Source: Lactuca virosa
Lineage: Eukaryota; Streptophyta; Magnoliopsida; Asterales; Asteraceae
DNA: 64,000 bases
Reading direction: 5' to 3'
Assembly (NCBI GenBank): GCA_928212115.1
Contig: CAKMRJ010003334.1
Span: 105,324,904-105,388,903 of the forward strand
The translations under genes and the position numbers were made by a program. The notes under the pieces were generated by a model, which saw nothing but the letters and a program-made list of their open reading frames with translations, did no database searches and was not told the DNA's origin. This document shows positions 34,246-45,309 of the stretch, piece after piece (the first letter of the stretch is position 1; the number at the start of each line of letters is the position of its first letter).

Positions 34246-35142
34246 TGCGCACCACGGCTCGGTATAGATATCACCGCAACGTGGTTTCGCAATCAGAAAA
34301 CTGACTTATTCAATCAAGGGCTCATTCTCAGACCAATTCCTCCCCCAATCGATGGATAGCTGTCACGAGTCAATTTTGGTGCCAATATGATTCCAAGAGA
34401 AGCTAGAGATGGTAGATTACAAGGATTAACATCCTCTTTCCCTTAAGGTAAATATTTCTCCTAATTATGAAGCTTTGAGCTTTAATGGTGAAATTGCTAG
34501 GTTGGTTATATTGTTTGAGTTATTAGGATTATAACTCAATTAATATGTTATTGGGAGTGTTTAGAAGCTTTGAACAAGCTTTGTATATGATTTCCATGGT
34601 GAAATCCATATATGTGAAGTTAGGGTTTCAAACCCTAACTAGTGATATTAATGAATTTATGTATTAAAGATTAGAGTGTAATGATTTAGGTAGTGTGAGA
34701 TACTTAATTCAGTGGGTAAAATAGATTTAGAAGTGGAAAATGAGATGTGAGAATTATGATCAAGTAAGTGATCATTTTGGTAAGGAGAGTAGTTAAGCTC
34801 TTAACAAGCTAAGACAAGTTCTAAGGGACTAGATATGTGTATGAATAGGCATTGAGCAAAGAAGAATGATCAAGATGCGTCAATTGAAGAAATGAGCCAA
34901 GGGTAGTTAGTCTTCACTAACTAACCAAGTGAGTTATAATTCACTCTCTCACTAGATTATGTATGCATGCTTTTATGTGTTTATTTATTATGTGTGCATG
35001 ATTAAATGCTAGTGATATTTTGTTCAATACCAATAACTTGTTAGATGAAGATAATGCATGGTTATATGAAATATAACCTTATAAATGATTATATGTGTAT
35101 AAGTATATGTTAGTGATATTGTGTTAAATGCCTGTAATGTAT

Positions 35143-37630
35143 TGTAACGCCCGTGTTTCTAGGCTAGGCATTAAAATTGACGTAATAGTCTAGGTTAACC
35201 TTTGTAACTCATTTTGAAGAAATGAAAAGGAATTATGTGAATATTATGTGAATTATGTGTTTTATGCTTAATTATTAGGATTTAATTAATTAAGAATAAA
35301 AATGAGCGTCGAAAATAATCATTAGATAAAGCCGATATCTATTAAGAAAGTTGTAGTGATTGTGACAAGGATTACAGATATATAAAGAATACCGAATCCG
35401 AGTTATAACGAAGAAGTTATCATATGTCGAAGTTTCGTGACAAAACCGGCACGATGCCGAATGACGTAAAAAGTGAGTTTTTGATAAACTACTTTTTAGC
35501 CTTAGTGATCTAAACGAAAGTCGTAGTGTTCGTTAAACGAGAGTATGTATAAAAAGAACGCCCAAATCTGACTTCGTATGAGGAAGTTATGATTTTTCTA
35601 AGTTTCAGCTTAGAAGTAGACAGCCAAAAACTCGAATTTTAGATCGAGTGATTTTTAGCCGACACGACCTAAACGAGAATCGAAGGTCTCATCAATAGTA
35701 GTACAACGGTAAAAAGACAGACGAAAACGGACGTCGGATGAAAAAGTTATGAATTTTGAACGGATTTCCTGTCCCGGTCTGTTAAAAATAATAATATTAA
35801 AATTAAAATCAAAATTAGCCGATCAAGTCTAAATGAAAGTTGTATAGCGTAATTTTACCTACGCGTGCATATAAAGAACGTCAAAAACGGAGCCCGTATG
35901 CGAAAGTTATGGATTTTAGAAGTTTTAGCACAAAAATCGAGAAAAAAATGCTAAAACCGAGGAATTTCGCATGGCTGGTGTTCGACCAAGTCACCCTCGC
36001 TCGTAGCACGCCACGTGTCTGAATTGCTGAGTCACCCGAGGCCACCTGGCGAGGCGTGTCGCGTTCTTCTCGAGTCCGAGGTTCGGTCCAATCAGAAGCT
36101 GCCCCGTGTCCGATCTGATGAGTCATCCGAACAGCTGGCAGACACGTGTCCGAATCCGGAGAGCCGTCCGAAGCCGTCTCACCTCGCACGGATGCGTGCC
36201 CTCCTGACGTGTCCGAGCCTCGCACGTGCGCGCCACCTACCCCTCGGATCTGCTGACATCAGTTCGTTTCTCAGCCCTCGGATCAGAAGCCTCGCACCTA
36301 TATAAAGGGTGCGAGACCTCCCGGTTTTTGTTGGAATTTTGCCACCTTTTCACCCTTAATTTTACATTTTTGCTATTTCAACTCCCCTGATAACCCCGAG
36401 ATCATTTCCAACACCCAAAACACGTCCCAAAGTGCCCGAGAAGCCCGAGAAATTCATCTTTTCGGTTTTGAAGCCCAACCCTCCCAGAGCCCGGTTTCTC
36501 AATAAAACTCCCGGTTTTATTAGAAACGATTGTTTTAGGAAACGAAGTGCTGCCCGATTATCATTAAATCAAGTGAGTGTATAGTCACTTTCATCTTACA
36601 CATAGATATGAAGTATTTTATATAAAATACGTGTTATGTGAATATATATTATTTGTTTATTTGAGATGGATGTGTGAAGGAATGATTTATACAGGTTTTT
36701 AAATAATTTAAACTGTATATGTAAATTTTTATCTACAAAAATGTTGGGTAAAACATGGGTAGATGAAATAGTTGGTATGTGATGAGAGATGAGTTGGATA
36801 AATGAAATGATCGGTGATATAAATCATGAGATGAGGGTGAGTTGTGAAATATGAGAAAAGCCCTTACCCAAACGTTGGCCCCCGTCATTCAGCAGAGTAT
36901 GGATGAAAACCATGGACTATTCTAGATGATCTGTGGAACACTAGCAGGCTCGCAACATGTAAGTGTGTGAACTATATGTTCATTAGTCGTACTCTAAAAA
37001 CCCATTGACATGTATTGCAGGGAGATTCCTGTGAATAATACTGTCGATAAATAAGAGCTATGGACTTAGCACATGTTGTATAAACCCTGGAAGCTATGGA
37101 CTTAGTGCCTGTTGTATAAACCCTGGCGACGATGTGACTTCGTGCCTATTCCTTAGGATGAATCCTTAGGAATGAGTGATAGTTGATTCTTAGGGTAAAA
37201 TCCTTAAGAAATAAATAAGATAATGGGGTTGGATAAATTGGTTGATTGTTTGATGTTTAAGCATAATAAATTTATTTATTGTGGGTTGAAAACCCTATAT
37301 GCTCACCAGGCTCCCAAGCCTGACCCACACAGTTTGTTTGTATCACAGGTATTGATACGAAGTTACTTTACACTGAGAGATTAAAAGAGATGTAGATCAC
37401 TAGTGTAAGTGAATGTAAGTTCTATTTATGCTTATGTTTCTGTATTGACGATGACATCCCAATGGTTTAAGTGAATAAAATACATTTCTTCGGAAATGAT
37501 TTGATAATATAATTATTATGTTTTTATGGGAACAAATTCCGCAACATCTTTTAAAAGGATTACTCTGATTTTATTTTAAAAACATAAATTAAATCGGTCT
37601 TTTCTGGCCGAGAAATTTGGGGATGTCACA
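35143..37630 (+). repeat. 5' LTR of element E (2488 bp)
   Basis: Starts TGTAACGCCCGTG, ends GGGGATGTCACA. TATA box CTATATAAAG near 36298, just after a GC-rich block (about 36000-36300). A 40-bp segment is duplicated at about 37048-37124. Open frames in the GC-rich block occur on both strands and are not genes. Confidence 0.9.
36298..36307 (+). promoter_or_regulatory. LTR promoter TATA box of element E
   Basis: CTATATAAAG flanked by CGCAC and GTGCG, which could pair. Absent from the 3' LTR because of a deletion. Confidence 0.7.
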
Positions 37631-37632
37631 GT

Positions 37633-37644
37633 TGGTATCAGAGC
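37633..37644 (+). promoter_or_regulatory. primer-binding site of element E (tRNA-iMet)
   Basis: TGGTATCAGAGC, two bases after the LTR; perfect. Confidence 0.9.
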
Positions 37645-37998
37645 ATTAGATTAAACGAACTAGGAATTTGTAGGATTTCTAGACTTAAACTTAGAATGCT
37701 AAGTGATGATTGTGAGATGAGTGTCTACCATATTTTAGACACGAGCACTAGTCTATTTTAGGAAAGATGCCTAAAATGCTTTTATGTGCTAAATGTTATA
37801 TGTTTGTCATATATGCCATTATTTGTTCGGATCTATGGTCTGTTGCCGACCGGATCTGGAAACCTTATGTGTGTAGGATTCTAAACGTATGACTACGATA
37901 TTAGAACTAACATGTAAACGTTTCAGAGTAATAACGAAGATTTAACGTCTATCGAAAATAAAGATCTAAATTCACCTACGATTGGTGTATAGATCGAA

Positions 37999-38586
37999 AT
38001 GGCGAGTATTCAAAGTGGATTCGGAAACGATAATCCGCAGCCTGAGCCAATCACGATGGCTGGGGTACAGGCAATGGTGCGTACGATGTTGGATCAACAG
38101 ATGGAAGATACAAAACGTTTACTTCAACAAAGTAAGGATGAACTAACTGTGCCAGTACGTCAGGCATCTGCTCTTGAGGCAACTATATGGGTTGCTAAGT
38201 CTATTGAAGAAATGATCAAAGACAGGACCGCCAACAAGGTTGAAGTTGGCAAGAAGAGGAAATTTGAGGAGTCTTCAAGGTCCAACAAGAGCAACATATT
38301 CTCAAAGTCTGGCAAAAGAGGAGGTAAAGGAAAATGGTGCGGGAAGTGCAAAAATAAACACTCTGGGAATTATGACAGGAAGGTGAATTGCTTCAAGTGT
38401 GGAGAAATTGAACATTACGCCAATGAGTGTACGATTCCCAAGGGGGTGTGTTACGGATGTAAGGAAGAAGGCCATATTTCTAAGGATTGTCCAAAGAAAA
38501 ATGAAGTAACAAGGCCAAGCACACCGCCAACGTCAAGGGAATTTTGGAATATCCTCGACGAAGCAAATATCAATGCTAGGAATTAG
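37999..38586 (+). pseudogene. element E gag, open frame but lacking the Gag core
   Basis: A 195-codon open frame. N-terminus MASIQSGFGNDNPQPEPITM, then MAGVQAMVRTMLDQQMEDT as in D, then a direct jump to the pre-nucleocapsid spacer (KRKFEESSRSNKSN) and three Cys/His groups including CFKCGEIEHYANEC and CYGCKEEGHISKDC. The about 150-200-residue Gag core seen in D at 5065-5334 is absent but the frame stays open, so a small basic nucleocapsid-like protein could be made. Whether it is expressed is unknown. Confidence 0.8.
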
Positions 38587-39392
38587 AAGTAAAGACTTGA
38601 TACCCGAAGATCAAGTTAGAAGTAGTAATGTGAATAGTAACAAGTGGTTTAGCCTATTAGAGGCATAGTATAGGGTAAACTTGAACCCCTATGTAATTGT
38701 TTCAAGAAATAATATAAGCCCTGGTTTTGTCATCTGATGAATTGAATGACTATGTGAAATTCTTGTATGGTGACTTGGAGAACTGCGAGACAATACTTGG
38801 GACGAGTATGAGTAGGTGTGAATGGTAGTAGAGGCCTATACTACCGGAAGCACAGGACTCGTACTTGGATCAGGGAAAGTCACAAGGTCACCAAGGAGCT
38901 AGTAATTGATTCCGTCTTGTTCTAGTCTGTCGTTACCATCATTTCGGTAATGACTTAGAAGATAATTGTTATTCCGACCTTAGAGGTCATATCGAATCGA
39001 GTCCGACTAAGATGAGTATGTCACATGGTTCAGAGAACCAAGTTCGATGTAGCATTTGACTTAAGATAGAAGATTGAAGTGAAAGATGATCAAAGCGATC
39101 AATAGAAGTATCGCGCTCGTTATTAAAGAAGTTGGTAGTTAGAAATGATACATGTTGAACTGTGATTGTATCACATTAGAACATGAAGGAAGGTATAGTC
39201 TGTCCCGGAATTTGTCTCTAAGAGACCTGAGTCTAAACAGTGCATTATACGATGAGAGATCATTAGAACATGACCCATCGGTCTGTTACAATAAATGAAG
39301 GAAAGTACTCATTCTAAGAAGAAGAAGGAGTCCTCAATAAGGATTTATTTTGTAACTCGAAGGTTACGATTGAAAGTCCTATAGAGATCTGA
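38587..39392 (+). other. non-coding mosaic after element E gag, with leader-like sequence of element A type
   Basis: About 800 bp without ORF where protease and RT should be. Contains GGTAGTAGAGGCCTATACTACC followed by GAAGCACAGGACTCGTAC; the same order (palindrome, then GAAAGCACAGGATTCGTAC) is found upstream of gag in element A. Confidence 0.6.
38825..38844 (+). promoter_or_regulatory. palindrome in element E, candidate dimerisation site
   Basis: GTAGTAGAGGCCTATACTAC, self-complementary with one G-A mismatch; AGGCCT at the centre where A and C have GGGCCC. Confidence 0.55.
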
Positions 39393-39630
39393 AGTTTTTT
39401 TAGGAGTTGCTGGATATTACCGAAGGTTTATCCAAGGCTTTTCTTCGATCGCTACTCCATTAACAGCTTTGACCCACAAGGGAGCTATTTATACTTGGAA
39501 TGAGAAGCATAAGGAAGCTTTTGAGAAGTTAAAGAAGAAGTTGTGTGAAGCATCGATTCTTTCTTTACCTGAAGGAGTTGATGACTTTGCAGTTTATAGC
39601 GAATGCATCTGAAGTTGGGTTAGGTTGTGT
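39393..39630 (+). pseudogene. element E RT C-terminus and RNase H start
   Basis: FLGVAGYYRRFIQGFSSIA, then TPLTALTHKGAIYTWNEKHK and LPEGVDDFAVYS before a frameshift near 39600. Close to the D sequence at 33844-34060. All upstream pol is missing. Confidence 0.85.
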
Positions 39631-39670
39631 CATTTATTAGCTTTTGAGAAGTTAAAGAAGAAGTTGTGTG
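39630..39670 (+). other. templated filler junction between element E and LTR H
   Basis: TCATTTATTAGCT (39630-39642) is also at 39704-39716 in H; the next 32 bases (39639-39670) repeat 39516-39547 of element E exactly. Both local templates abut the break. Confidence 0.82.
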
Positions 39671-41046
39671 CATGTTTAGCCCTATATTTAGTATAGAGTT
39701 TTATCATTTATTAGCTAATTAATTGCATATTATGGACAAAAGGTACTTAATTATGTTTGAATTATATTTTCAGTCCAAAAGAAGTGCTCGGAAGCAAAAG
39801 GAAGCAGGAGTAGCTATCGGAAAGCTTTGGAGTGAACAAAAGAAGAAAGGATCAAAAAGCACAAAGGACTCGGCGAGTAGGGACGTCTACTCGACGAGTT
39901 CCCACGAAGATTCGCGAAGCAGGAGAGTCCTTGACTTGCCGTACACGGGAATTTAATGAGAGACTCGACGAGTCGGTTGTGGACTCGACGAGTCGAGACG
40001 AATCTATAAAAGAAACCCTCCAGATCGATAGACGGGACTTCGGAGAACCCTAGGAAGAGGAGCTACGATTTAGAACGAAGAGAGACATCTGGGAGAGTGA
40101 AGATTCAACCAAATTCAAGTTTTGAAGGATAACTAAGGCAAACTTTGATTTCTCTTAACTAGATCTAGTACTTAAACCATGTTTATGTTATTGAATTTCG
40201 TTTTTGAGTTTTCTACTGCCTTAATCATGAGCTAAACTTGCTAGCTTCTGTTTGGGTAAGACAATTTCGAGACAATGGTTTGATTAATGGTAGGATTAAC
40301 TTTTAATTGGTGAGTTTGTTGAATTAAGCTTGTTAAAGATCCTTATGCATTAACCATAACCATTTTATGTTAATAGGAACACAATTAGGCTGCATGAACA
40401 TCTCTTGATTGTTTACCTCATGTGATTTATGTGAACACTTAATTATGTGCTTAGGATTACTGAATATGAAACTAGGATTAATTAGAGAATGGGTAAGTTA
40501 ATGTGTGAGCTTGTTTGATAAACCAACAACAAGAGGTTAATTGAATTGACAAATTGATTAACCAATACAAGTCTTATTCAACCCGAATAGATAACCTAGG
40601 GAATTAATTAATTTAGACAACTGGCCACTGCTTGAATTAGTTTATTTTCTAAGGATTAGCATAGCGAATGTGAATCTAATCACTTGAATCGGTAGCCAAT
40701 AAAAGGTTAATCCATTGCACCATTACCATTAAATCAACCATAGGATCAATTGAGTCGAACCTGAACAGAAGTCCTTTTAGATATTGAATTTAGTTGGTCT
40801 TTGCTTGCTTAGTTGTTAGTTATTTTAGTTAAGTTTTAGTTTAAGTTTCTAGTCTTGTAAAACTAGAGAAAACCCTAATTTTATTACTTGTCTTTTAGAT
40901 AATATTAGTTATTAGTTTTAATTTTCCATTCCCTGAGTTCGATACCCTACTTATTTAGCCATACCACAATTGATAGGTCCACTTCCTTTTGTGTGATAAT
41001 TTATAATTAAAAGTAGGTTTAAAACTAGTTGAGTTTACACACATCA
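39669..41046 (+). mobile_element. solo or truncated LTR H inside element E
   Basis: Begins TGCATGTTTAGCCC (left boundary uncertain) and ends TTTACACACATCA. TATA box TCTATAAAAG near 40003. Four copies of ACTCGnCGAGT at about 39868, 39889, 39962 and 39983. The right end lies exactly within the E LTR sequence (position equivalent to 35275), but the left flank is pol, so no TSD is visible. Family not assigned. Confidence 0.72.
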
Positions 41047-42526
41047 ATTAGGATTTAATTAATTAAGAATAAAAATGAGCGTCGAAAATAATCATTAGAT
41101 AAAGTCGATATCTATTAAGAAAGTTGTAGTGATCGTGACAAGGATTACGGATATATAAAGAATACCGAAATCCGAGTTATAACGAAGAAGTTATGACCTG
41201 TCGAAGTTTCGCGACAAAACCGGCACGGTGCCGAATGACGTAAAAAGTGAGTTTTTGATAAACTACTTTTTAGCCTTAGTGATCTAAATGAAAGTCGTAG
41301 TGTTCGTTAAACCGAGAGTATGTATAAAAAGAACGCCCAAATATGACTTCGTATGAGGAAGTTATGATTTTTCTAAGTTTCAGCTTAGAAGTAGACAACT
41401 AAAAACTCGAATTTTAGATCGAGTGATTTTTAGCCGGCACGACCTAAACGAGAATCGAAGGTCTCGTCAATAGTAGTACAACGGTAAAAAGACAGACGAA
41501 AACGGACGTCGGATGAAAAAGTTATGAATTTTGAACGGATTTTCTGTCCCGGTCTGTTAAAAATAATAATATTAAAATTAAAGTCAAAATTAGCCGATGA
41601 AGTCTAAATGAAAGTTGTAGAGCGTAATTTTACCTACGCGTGCATATAAAGAACGTAAAAAACGGAGCCCGTATGCGAAAGTTATGGATTTTAGAAGTTT
41701 TAGCACAAAAATCGAGAAAAAAATTCTAAAACCGAGGAATTTCGCATGGCTGGTGTTCGGCCACGTCACCCTCGCTCGTAGCACGCCACGTGTCCGAATT
41801 GCTGAGTCACCCGAGGCCACCTGGCGAGGCGTGTCGCGTTCTTCTCGAGTCCGAGGTTCGGTCCAATCGGAAGCTGCCCCGTGTCCGATCTGATGAGTCA
41901 TCTGAACACCTGGCAGACGCGTGTCCGAATCCGGAGAGCCGTCCGAAGCCGCCTCACCTCGCACCGACGCGTGCCCTCCTAACGTGTCCGAGCCTCGCAC
42001 GTGTGCGCCACCTGCCCCTCCTGGCGACGATGTGACTTCGTGCCTATTCCTTAGGATGAATCCTTAGGAATGAGTGATAGTTGATTTTTAGGGTAAAATC
42101 CTTAAGAAATAAATAAGATAATGGGGTTGGGTAAATTGGTTGATTGTTTGACGTTTAAGCATAATAAATTTATTTATTGTGGGTTGAAAATTCTATATGC
42201 TCACCAGACTCCCAAGCCTGACGCACTCAGTTTGTTTGTATCACAGGTATCGATACGAAGTTACTTTACACTGAGATTAAAAGAGATGTAGATCACTAGT
42301 GTAAGTGAATGTAAGTTCTGTTTATGCTTATGTTTCTGTATTGACGATGACATCCCAATGGTTTAAGTGAATAAAATACATTTCTTCGGAAATGATTTGA
42401 TAATATAATTATTATGTTTTTATGGGAACAAATTACGCAACATCTTTTAAAAGGATTACTCTGATTTTATTTTAAAAGCATAAATTAAATCGGTCTTTTC
42501 TGGCCGAGAAATTTGGGGATGTCACA
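41047..42526 (+). repeat. 3' LTR of element E, truncated and internally deleted
   Basis: Matches 35275-36245, then jumps at about 42020 to the equivalent of 37122-37630. The first 130 bp and about 880 bp including the TATA box are missing. Ends GGGGATGTCACA before TSD TGTAT. Confidence 0.88.
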
Positions 42527-43092
42527 TGTATTAGATGAAACATAAGGCATGAAAGTATGACTATATATGAAAGTATTAGATGAAACATATATATGATGGT
42601 AGTATGATTAGATATGATGGTATTATGATTAGATAAGATGTAGATAGAGGTAGATTATGATTATATGTCTATAATCATGTAAATAAGCATGCATGTATGC
42701 TTATAGTATGTATGTATCGTTCAAGAAATAGTATGTATGTATGTTAGAGTATGTATGTGTGGTTAAAGATAGAGTAAGTATGTGTGGTTAGATGTTGATA
42801 GTGTTGTGTTAGATAACCATATAGATTAGATGGAGATAGAGTGATGATGTATCACTAGAGATTGAAGGTATTGTGCTAAATAACTTATATGTTAGTAGAT
42901 AAATATTTAGATTAGGTACTTAATGAATTAAGTACTAGATGGTTAGTAGAATATCTCTTAATGAGGGGGTGAGATAAATTGTTATGTGACATGTGATGTG
43001 TAAAGTGTTTTTAAAATTTGGAATTACGTATTGTTTAGAAAACTCTGATAATCCCTAGATAATCAGATGAGAAAAATTCGGGTTGTTACATT

Positions 43093-43480
43093 TCTATTCC
43101 TACGAAATGGTATTCCTTAGCCCCAATTAAAATTAATGTTTTGTTGGAGATTGCGATTAAATCATGTGTGTACGCGTACGAATCTGGCAGATAAAAGTAT
43201 TGACATTGATTCATACACACGCCGTTTTTGTAGATTTCGAAACTGTTGATCATATTTTTACTTATTGTTGGGTTGTTAAGTCTTTTTGAACCCTAATCGT
43301 CATATGGTAGGATTATGGATTTTATTCGTTGAATACATTTGTGGAATTGGTCTCTTGATCAGGAAAAGTTAAGTTGAATGTGGTTCAACGCTTTCTTGCG
43401 GTTATCCTTACAAGTTTTCGAGTGAAATTTGTTCCTTTTGGAATGGCTAAGCCTCGGAAGTCTAACATCTTTTGTTGAAA
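43093..43480 (+). pseudogene. LINE (non-LTR) zf-RVT remnant
   Basis: Across three frames: PTKWYSLAPIKINVLL, then WRLRLNHVCTRTNLADKSID, then ETVDHIFTYCWVVKSF. This order (IPxKxxxxWRxxxxRxxTxxNLxxRxxxxD, CxxC-like, ExxxHxFxxC) is the zinc-binding RT tail of plant LINEs. Decayed by frameshifts. It abuts the right end of G. Confidence 0.68.
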
Positions 43481-43811
43481 ATATAACATAGTTTTTAAAA
43501 AATAATAATAATAAACACATTATATAGAATTTTATAAAACATCAATTAGATTACTACTTAAATGTTTTATTGAAAAAGTTAACTTCTAGAAAAGGTTGTA
43601 ATTTATGACAAATCTTTAATTACTCAACCACTGGATAGTTAACTATGAAAATTATACAAGCCTACAAGGTTACAAATTACAAGTGACAATAGAATATGCC
43701 GTGCAGATGCGAATAACTTAGCATTAGTAAATTTCATTGTGAAAGTAAAAAGAGGTTTGTTATAATCAAAGCCCTCAATTTTGAATAAGTTCTAGAAGCA
43801 CACGTCCCATT
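43481..43811 (+). other. AT-rich upstream region of the kinase gene
   Basis: No ORF or repeat recognised. Confidence 0.5.
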
Positions 43812-43817
43812 TTGACT
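43812..43817 (+). promoter_or_regulatory. W-box-like TTGACT upstream of kinase gene
   Basis: TTGACT at about 160 bp from the start codon; the WRKY site TTGACY. A single short match, plausible for a defence-linked kinase but not proof. Confidence 0.35.
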
Positions 43818-43890
43818 ATTTTCCAGTTACGTCGACTCTGTTAAGCAAAGAAAAAGTAAAAACCCTTCTCCACGCATTTCACCAACCCCA

Positions 43891-43898
43891 TATATAAA
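43891..43898 (+). promoter_or_regulatory. TATA box of the kinase gene
   Basis: TATATAAA, 77 bp upstream of the ATG, leaving room for a short 5' UTR. Confidence 0.75.
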
Positions 43899-43974
43899 TC
43901 AAACGCCAAAACAATCCATCAAACCCTAAGGAAAATCTACCTACAGGAGAAGAAACTTTTCGTCGGAAACAGCC

Positions 43975-45309
43975 ATGGACGAGGATCAAATCCCGTTGTT
44001 AGACCTCGAAAAATTGAAGGTTATATCGCCGTTAGGTCGAGGAGCTAAAGGTGTGGTGTTTTTGGTGCAAAATGAGGCATCAAATGGAGAATTACTTGCT
44101 TTGAAGGTGATTTCGAGAGCTTCGATTAAGAAGAAGGTGAAGGATAAGGATAGTGATGGTAGTGAGTACAAACGGATTTGCTTCGAGAAGGAGGTGTTGC
44201 GACGATGTCAACATCCATTGCTACCGAAACTCCGTGGTGTTTTGTCCACTGAGAATATTGTTGGATACGCCATTGATTACTGTCCAGGACGTGATCTCAA
44301 TTATCTTCGGAAGAAACAGACGGAGAAAATGTTTTCAGATGATTTAATCAGGTAAAATTCACCTCCTCTATCGGAATTTATGATCACGTTTCATTAATCA
44401 TTACATTACTGAAAAGTGAATTGCATTATATAATCGAAATTGAAACGAGTTTGTTTGATTCATTTTAGGTTTTACGCGGCGGAATTGGTACTCGCTTTAG
44501 AGTATCTTCACGGATTGGGGATTGTTTACAGAGATTTAAAGCCGGAAAACATAATGATCCAGGAAAACGGACACCTAATGCTTGTCGATTTCGATCTATC
44601 AACTAAACTTTCACCAAAACTCCCCTCTCAATCTTCATCAGCAAAATCCACATCCTCCCCGAAATCCGATGCGTTACCGAAAAAGAAAAAACGAATTTCA
44701 CCGTTTTACAAGTGTTGCCACCCTGTTATCTCGGCGGAGGAGTCGGTACATCCCGCCGAGTCAGTTAAATCAGAGACACGTAGCGAGACCCGGTCACTTT
44801 TCAAATCCAACTCGTTCGTCGGAACGGAAGAATACGTCTCACCGGAGATGATACAAGGCACCGGCCACGATTTCGCGGTGGACTGGTGGTGCTTGGGCGT
44901 CGTCTTGCATGAAATGCTATACGGCACGACACCGTTCCGCGGAATAAACAGGAAGGAAACGTTTTACCGGATTCTATCAAAGTCGCCGGAGCTCGTCGGA
45001 AAACCGACGGCGTTAAGAGACTTGATCCGTAAATTGCTGGAGAAGGATCCGAAACAGAGAATATCGGTGGACGAAATCAAGGGTCATGATTTTTTCAAAG
45101 GAGTTGACTGGGAAAAAGTCGTACAAATCTCGAGACCTCCTTTTATACCTGGACTGTTCGATGACGAACACGTAGTTGGAATTAAAAAAATCGATGTAGA
45201 GGATTTTGTCCAAGGGTTGTTAAAGGTTGATGATGACGTCATTGTTGGCGTCATGGAGAAAGAACATAAACAAGAACAAGATGCTGCCAAGGATCTGTTG
45301 GTTTTCTAA
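43975..45309 (+). CDS. OXI1: AGC-VIII Ser/Thr protein kinase, OXI1/AGC2-like (two exons, 405 aa)
   Basis: Exons 43975-44351 and 44469-45309; Arg126 is split AG|G. Seen: glycine loop GRGAKG (21-26), ATP Lys44 in ALKVI, catalytic loop YRDLKPEN with Asp148, DFD (166-168) in place of DFG as in plant AGC-VIII kinases, an insertion of about 70 residues rich in Ser/Lys, T-loop SNSFVGTEEYVSPE with Ser241 as the likely PDK1 target, and a hydrophobic C-terminus DLLVF resembling the PDK1-docking tail. Layout and the motifs YAIDYCPGRDLN and GHDFFKGVDWEKV fit Arabidopsis OXI1 (AGC2-1), which couples oxidative burst and PDK1 to MAPK signalling in defence and root hairs. The relative UCN/AGC2-3 is the main alternative. 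ATG chosen because it precedes the N-lobe directly and follows the TATA box; no signal peptide or membrane segment. The only intact host gene here. Confidence 0.95.
44352..44468 (+). other. intron of the kinase gene (117 bp)
   Basis: GT at 44352 and AG at 44467-44468; T-rich before the acceptor. Splicing joins the ..SDDLI and FYAAELVL codons in frame; the unspliced frame hits a stop immediately. Confidence 0.93.

Larger units (their letters stand above)
35143..42526 (+). mobile_element. Ty3/gypsy element E, internally deleted and rearranged
   Basis: 5' LTR 35143-37630, PBS, gag 37999-38586, non-coding mosaic 38587-39392, RT-end/RNase H fragment 39393-39630, templated junction 39630-39670, inserted LTR H, truncated 3' LTR 41047-42526. 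Perfect TSD TGTAT on both sides. Same LTR family as element D but closer to intact. Confidence 0.9.
34246..43092 (+). mobile_element. LTR-like remnant G, split by element E
   Basis: The pieces 34246-35142 and 42527-43092 are joined when E and one TGTAT copy are removed. The right end is CGGGTTGTTACA, a typical LTR terminus; no left terminus is recognised, so it is probably a truncated LTR whose loss also removed the end of element D. No coding sequence. The right-hand piece is a low-complexity run rich in ATGTATG and GATTAGAT repeats. Confidence 0.55.

Noticed and set aside
35840..36305. ORFs in the E LTR GC-rich block, also 41590-42035
   Set aside because: Overlapping frames on both strands inside an LTR; no recognisable protein.
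44582..45290. Alternative-frame ORFs inside kinase exon 2
   Set aside because: Shadows of the conserved kinase frame, which carries all motifs.
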